64,000 nucleotides of DNA from Gemmatimonadota bacterium (GTDB taxonomy: Bacteria > Gemmatimonadota > Gemmatimonadetes > Longimicrobiales > Gaopeijiaceae). Under the pieces are notes generated by a model. The model was given only the letters and a program-made list of their open reading frames with translations. It did no database searches and was not told where the DNA came from. Positions 61,622 to 64,000 of this stretch are shown here, piece by piece. The DNA is taken from positions 1-64,000 of the forward strand of contig JADFNK010000006.1 in the NCBI GenBank assembly GCA_022563405.1. The letters are read 5' to 3'. Every line of letters begins with the position of its first letter. Position 1 is the first letter of the stretch. The position numbers and the translations under genes were made by a program.

Positions 61622-62680
61622 ATGCTGACCGCTCTGCGAAACGTGTGGAGGAGGCTCCGCGCCTGGCGACGTATCCGTTTTACGGCTGGCGGCATCTTGT
61701 TCAGTGCGGGCTCGCTGGCTATCGGATTCGCAGCGGTCAATACCGGCAACAACCTGCTCCATCTTCTCTTCGGAGCCATGCTCGGCTTCATCACCTTGTC
61801 CGGCTGGCTCTCCGAGCGAGTCCTTCGCCAACTGGAGATTCGAAGACGTACCCCGCGGGGCGTCACCGTGGACAAGCCGCTCCGCATCACGTACAACGTG
61901 ACGAATCGGAAGCGGTGGTTCCCCACCCTCGCCGTCGACCTGATCGAAACAGGACTCCCGGAGCCCGCTTTCATCGGTCGGATCGGAGCCGGGGAGTCGG
62001 TGGTGGTGGGCTCGAAGAATCAGTTCGTCCAGCGCGGTGTCTTCCCACTCGAGACGCTGACTCTCTCCACATCCTTCCCTTTCGGCCTGTTCACCAAGGA
62101 GCGTGACGTGCCGCTACCCGGCGAGCTCGTCATCTGGCCGAGGTCGGACCGACGCGTACGCCTTTCGGCGCCCCCCGGAGGACGTGGCAGGCCGCAGTTT
62201 TCCGACTCTTCGGAAGGTGCTCCAAGCGCCCGCGGCGAGTACCGGGGGCTGCGAGAGTACCGGGTGGGAGACGACCCGAGGGACATTCATTGGAGGACCA
62301 CGGCCAAGCTCGGGACGCCGGTGACGAGAGAGTACGACTACGAGGCCAACGAGACCATACGGATTTGTCTGGACACACGAGGGGAGCCCGGGCTGCCGGC
62401 TGAGGCCGTCATCGAAGTCGCGGCTGCGGTGGCCGCCCGGGCGTACCGACGCGGACGCCGCTTCGGACTCACTACGTGTACGTCGGAACTCGAACCCGGT
62501 GGTGGCTCCGGTCAGTTCGAGCGGGTGCTCGACTTGCTCGCGCGGGTGGATTTCGATCCATCCGCTCCCCGCCTGGTGCCGCCGATCGACCCCATGCGAT
62601 GTGTCCTCGTATCTCTCTCGGTTGAACAAAGAGGATCGTACGGGGCTTACATCATTCCCGCCGGCGGCCCCGCCGAGTGA
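61622..62680 (+). CDS. DUF58 domain-containing protein
   Basis: GEYRGLREYRVGDDPRDIHWRTTAKLGTPVTREY. Confidence 0.92.
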   Translation: MLTALRNVWRRLRAWRRIRFTAGGILFSAGSLAIGFAAVNTGNNLLHLLFGAMLGFITLSGWLSERVLRQLEIRRRTPRGVTVDKPLRITYNVTNRKRWFPTLAVDLIETGLPEPAFIGRIGAGESVVVGSKNQFVQRGVFPLETLTLSTSFPFGLFTKERDVPLPGELVIWPRSDRRVRLSAPPGGRGRPQFSDSSEGAPSARGEYRGLREYRVGDDPRDIHWRTTAKLGTPVTREYDYEANETIRICLDTRGEPGLPAEAVIEVAAAVAARAYRRGRRFGLTTCTSELEPGGGSGQFERVLDLLARVDFDPSAPRLVPPIDPMRCVLVSLSVEQRGSYGAYIIPAGGPAE

Positions 62681-64000
62681 GCCTCGATCTCCTACACCGG
62701 CGCTTGGTCGTCGCCATGGGTCTTGTCGCCCTCACCGCGTTTGCCGGGGGTGCCGGTTTCGAGCCGATCAGCACGGTTCTGGCGGCTCTCGCCCTGACCC
62801 TCGCCTTCGTATGGCAACCCGAGTCCGATGTCTCCCTGAGGGTCGAGCGCTTCTTGTTGCCACTCGCCATAATAATGGCGCTGCGGGCCTTGTACGTCTT
62901 CGTGATCGGAGACGATGTCGTAATTCCTGTCGTCGACCTTCTGCTGCTCCTTTTATGCGCAGAAGCCCTCAGATCACTCGACGCCCCCAACGACTCCCGT
63001 CTGTACTACCTGACCTTCGCCTTGATTCTCGCGGCCGCCGCCTACCGGCCCGGCGTTCTCTTCGCTCTTACGTTCGTAACCTACGTGGTGTTGGCCACCG
63101 TCGCCCTTGTGGTCGGGCATCTGCGGCGGAAAGCCGAGCAGCACCGTGTACGTGAGGCCCTGGTGAGCCGGCGATTCCTGGCCGGCATGGTCGTGCTCTC
63201 CGGTGTCACGTTGATGATGAGCGGATTTGTGTTCGTCGCATTCCCGAGATTCTCGAGCGGATGGGCGGCTCGCGGGGAGGTCCTGGCGACGTCCATCGCC
63301 GGATTCTCCGACCAGGTTTCGATCGGAGAACACGGTTCCAGAATTTACCCGAACCCGGAGATCGTGCTCCGCGTGGAGTTCCCGGACGGCACACCCGAAG
63401 ACCTCTTCAGTCTCCACTGGCGCGGCCGCTCTTACGACCGCTTCGACGGAGTGCGCTGGAGCCGATCGAACAGTCTTCTTCCATCCATCGGCCCGGCGCG
63501 GTGGTACGAGGCCTGGGGAGAAGGAAGAGTGCGGCAGCAGATCTACAGTGCCCCCTTGGACGTGCCTGTGCTTTTCGCACTCCATCCTCTTTTGGACGTG
63601 AGATCGAACAACCCCAGAATCGAACCGCTCTTCGACAACGCGGGCGACCACATCTACTGGGGCTCAGGCGTCCCCTCGTACGAGGTTCTGTCCGTAGCTG
63701 ACCGCCCCGCGCCCGAAGCATTACGGGAGGCGGGCTCCGGTTTTTCGCCGGCCCGTGCCTATTACACCCAGCTGCCCCCTCTTCCCCAACGGGTGAGCGA
63801 CCTCGCGGACTCCCTCACACAAGGACTGGATAACAATTACGACAGAGTGACCGCGATCAACGACTTCTTTCATACTGAGTTCGACTACACGCTCCAACTC
63901 CCGCGCTCGGCCCGGGAGGCAACCCTGGATTACTTCCTCTTCGAGCGTGGAGAGGGCCACTGCGAGTATTTTTCGACGGCCATGGTGATCCTCCTACGGG
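62677..64000 (+). CDS. TgpA-like DUF3488/transglutaminase protein (partial, runs off window end)
   Basis: GTG start in GTGA overlap with DUF58 gene; N-terminal TM helices; GEGHCEYFSTAMVILLR transglutaminase Cys motif. Confidence 0.87.
   Translation, partial: MSLDLLHRRLVVAMGLVALTAFAGGAGFEPISTVLAALALTLAFVWQPESDVSLRVERFLLPLAIIMALRALYVFVIGDDVVIPVVDLLLLLLCAEALRSLDAPNDSRLYYLTFALILAAAAYRPGVLFALTFVTYVVLATVALVVGHLRRKAEQHRVREALVSRRFLAGMVVLSGVTLMMSGFVFVAFPRFSSGWAARGEVLATSIAGFSDQVSIGEHGSRIYPNPEIVLRVEFPDGTPEDLFSLHWRGRSYDRFDGVRWSRSNSLLPSIGPARWYEAWGEGRVRQQIYSAPLDVPVLFALHPLLDVRSNNPRIEPLFDNAGDHIYWGSGVPSYEVLSVADRPAPEALREAGSGFSPARAYYTQLPPLPQRVSDLADSLTQGLDNNYDRVTAINDFFHTEFDYTLQLPRSAREATLDYFLFERGEGHCEYFSTAMVILLR

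Noticed and set aside
1-64000. CRISPR array, tRNA/rRNA genes, prophage or defence island
   Set aside because: No regularly spaced repeats, tRNA-like cloverleafs, phage structural genes or known defence motifs were noticed on reading; a tool scan (tRNAscan-SE, CRISPRCasFinder, DefenseFinder) would be decisive.

Overview
High-GC bacterial chromosomal window, probably Gemmatimonadota-like judging by gene content (inference only). It holds about 40 genes and is mostly housekeeping or metabolic. Main blocks: tandem PilT ATPases; secreted peptidases and hydrolases (M19, S9, DUF3500, cyclase, BNR/VPS10-like, amidohydrolase); an NmrA-type SDR/MarR divergon; PEP-pyruvate-oxaloacetate node enzymes (ppdK, pckA, maeB); an Omp85-like protein, a sigma-70 factor and a second barrel protein; ssb, polA and csp; a soluble lytic transglycosylase; an orphan TolQ/ExbB; a dpp/opp-type ABC transporter with two tandem substrate-binding proteins; gcvH-gcvP and a frameshifted lipoate ligase; acyl-CoA dehydrogenase, tatA, trmJ and GGDEF genes; an Alternative Complex III operon without a visible actD; and a MoxR-DUF58-transglutaminase cluster cut by the window end. 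The most notable non-coding structure is a ~307-bp MITE-like element with perfect 22-bp terminal inverted repeats (including a flanking TA) and two internal cruciform arms, filling the maeB-pckA intergenic region. Other points: a near-perfect 19-bp palindrome as candidate MarR operator, a 3-copy 20/21-bp tandem repeat carrying the dppD stop/dppF start, and pseudogene remnants (BBE oxidoreductase tail, truncated class-III aminotransferase, split lplA). I saw no CRISPR array, rRNA, tRNA, prophage or recognisable defence system, and no clearly new multi-gene system. All calls come from reading translated motifs; no database search was run.
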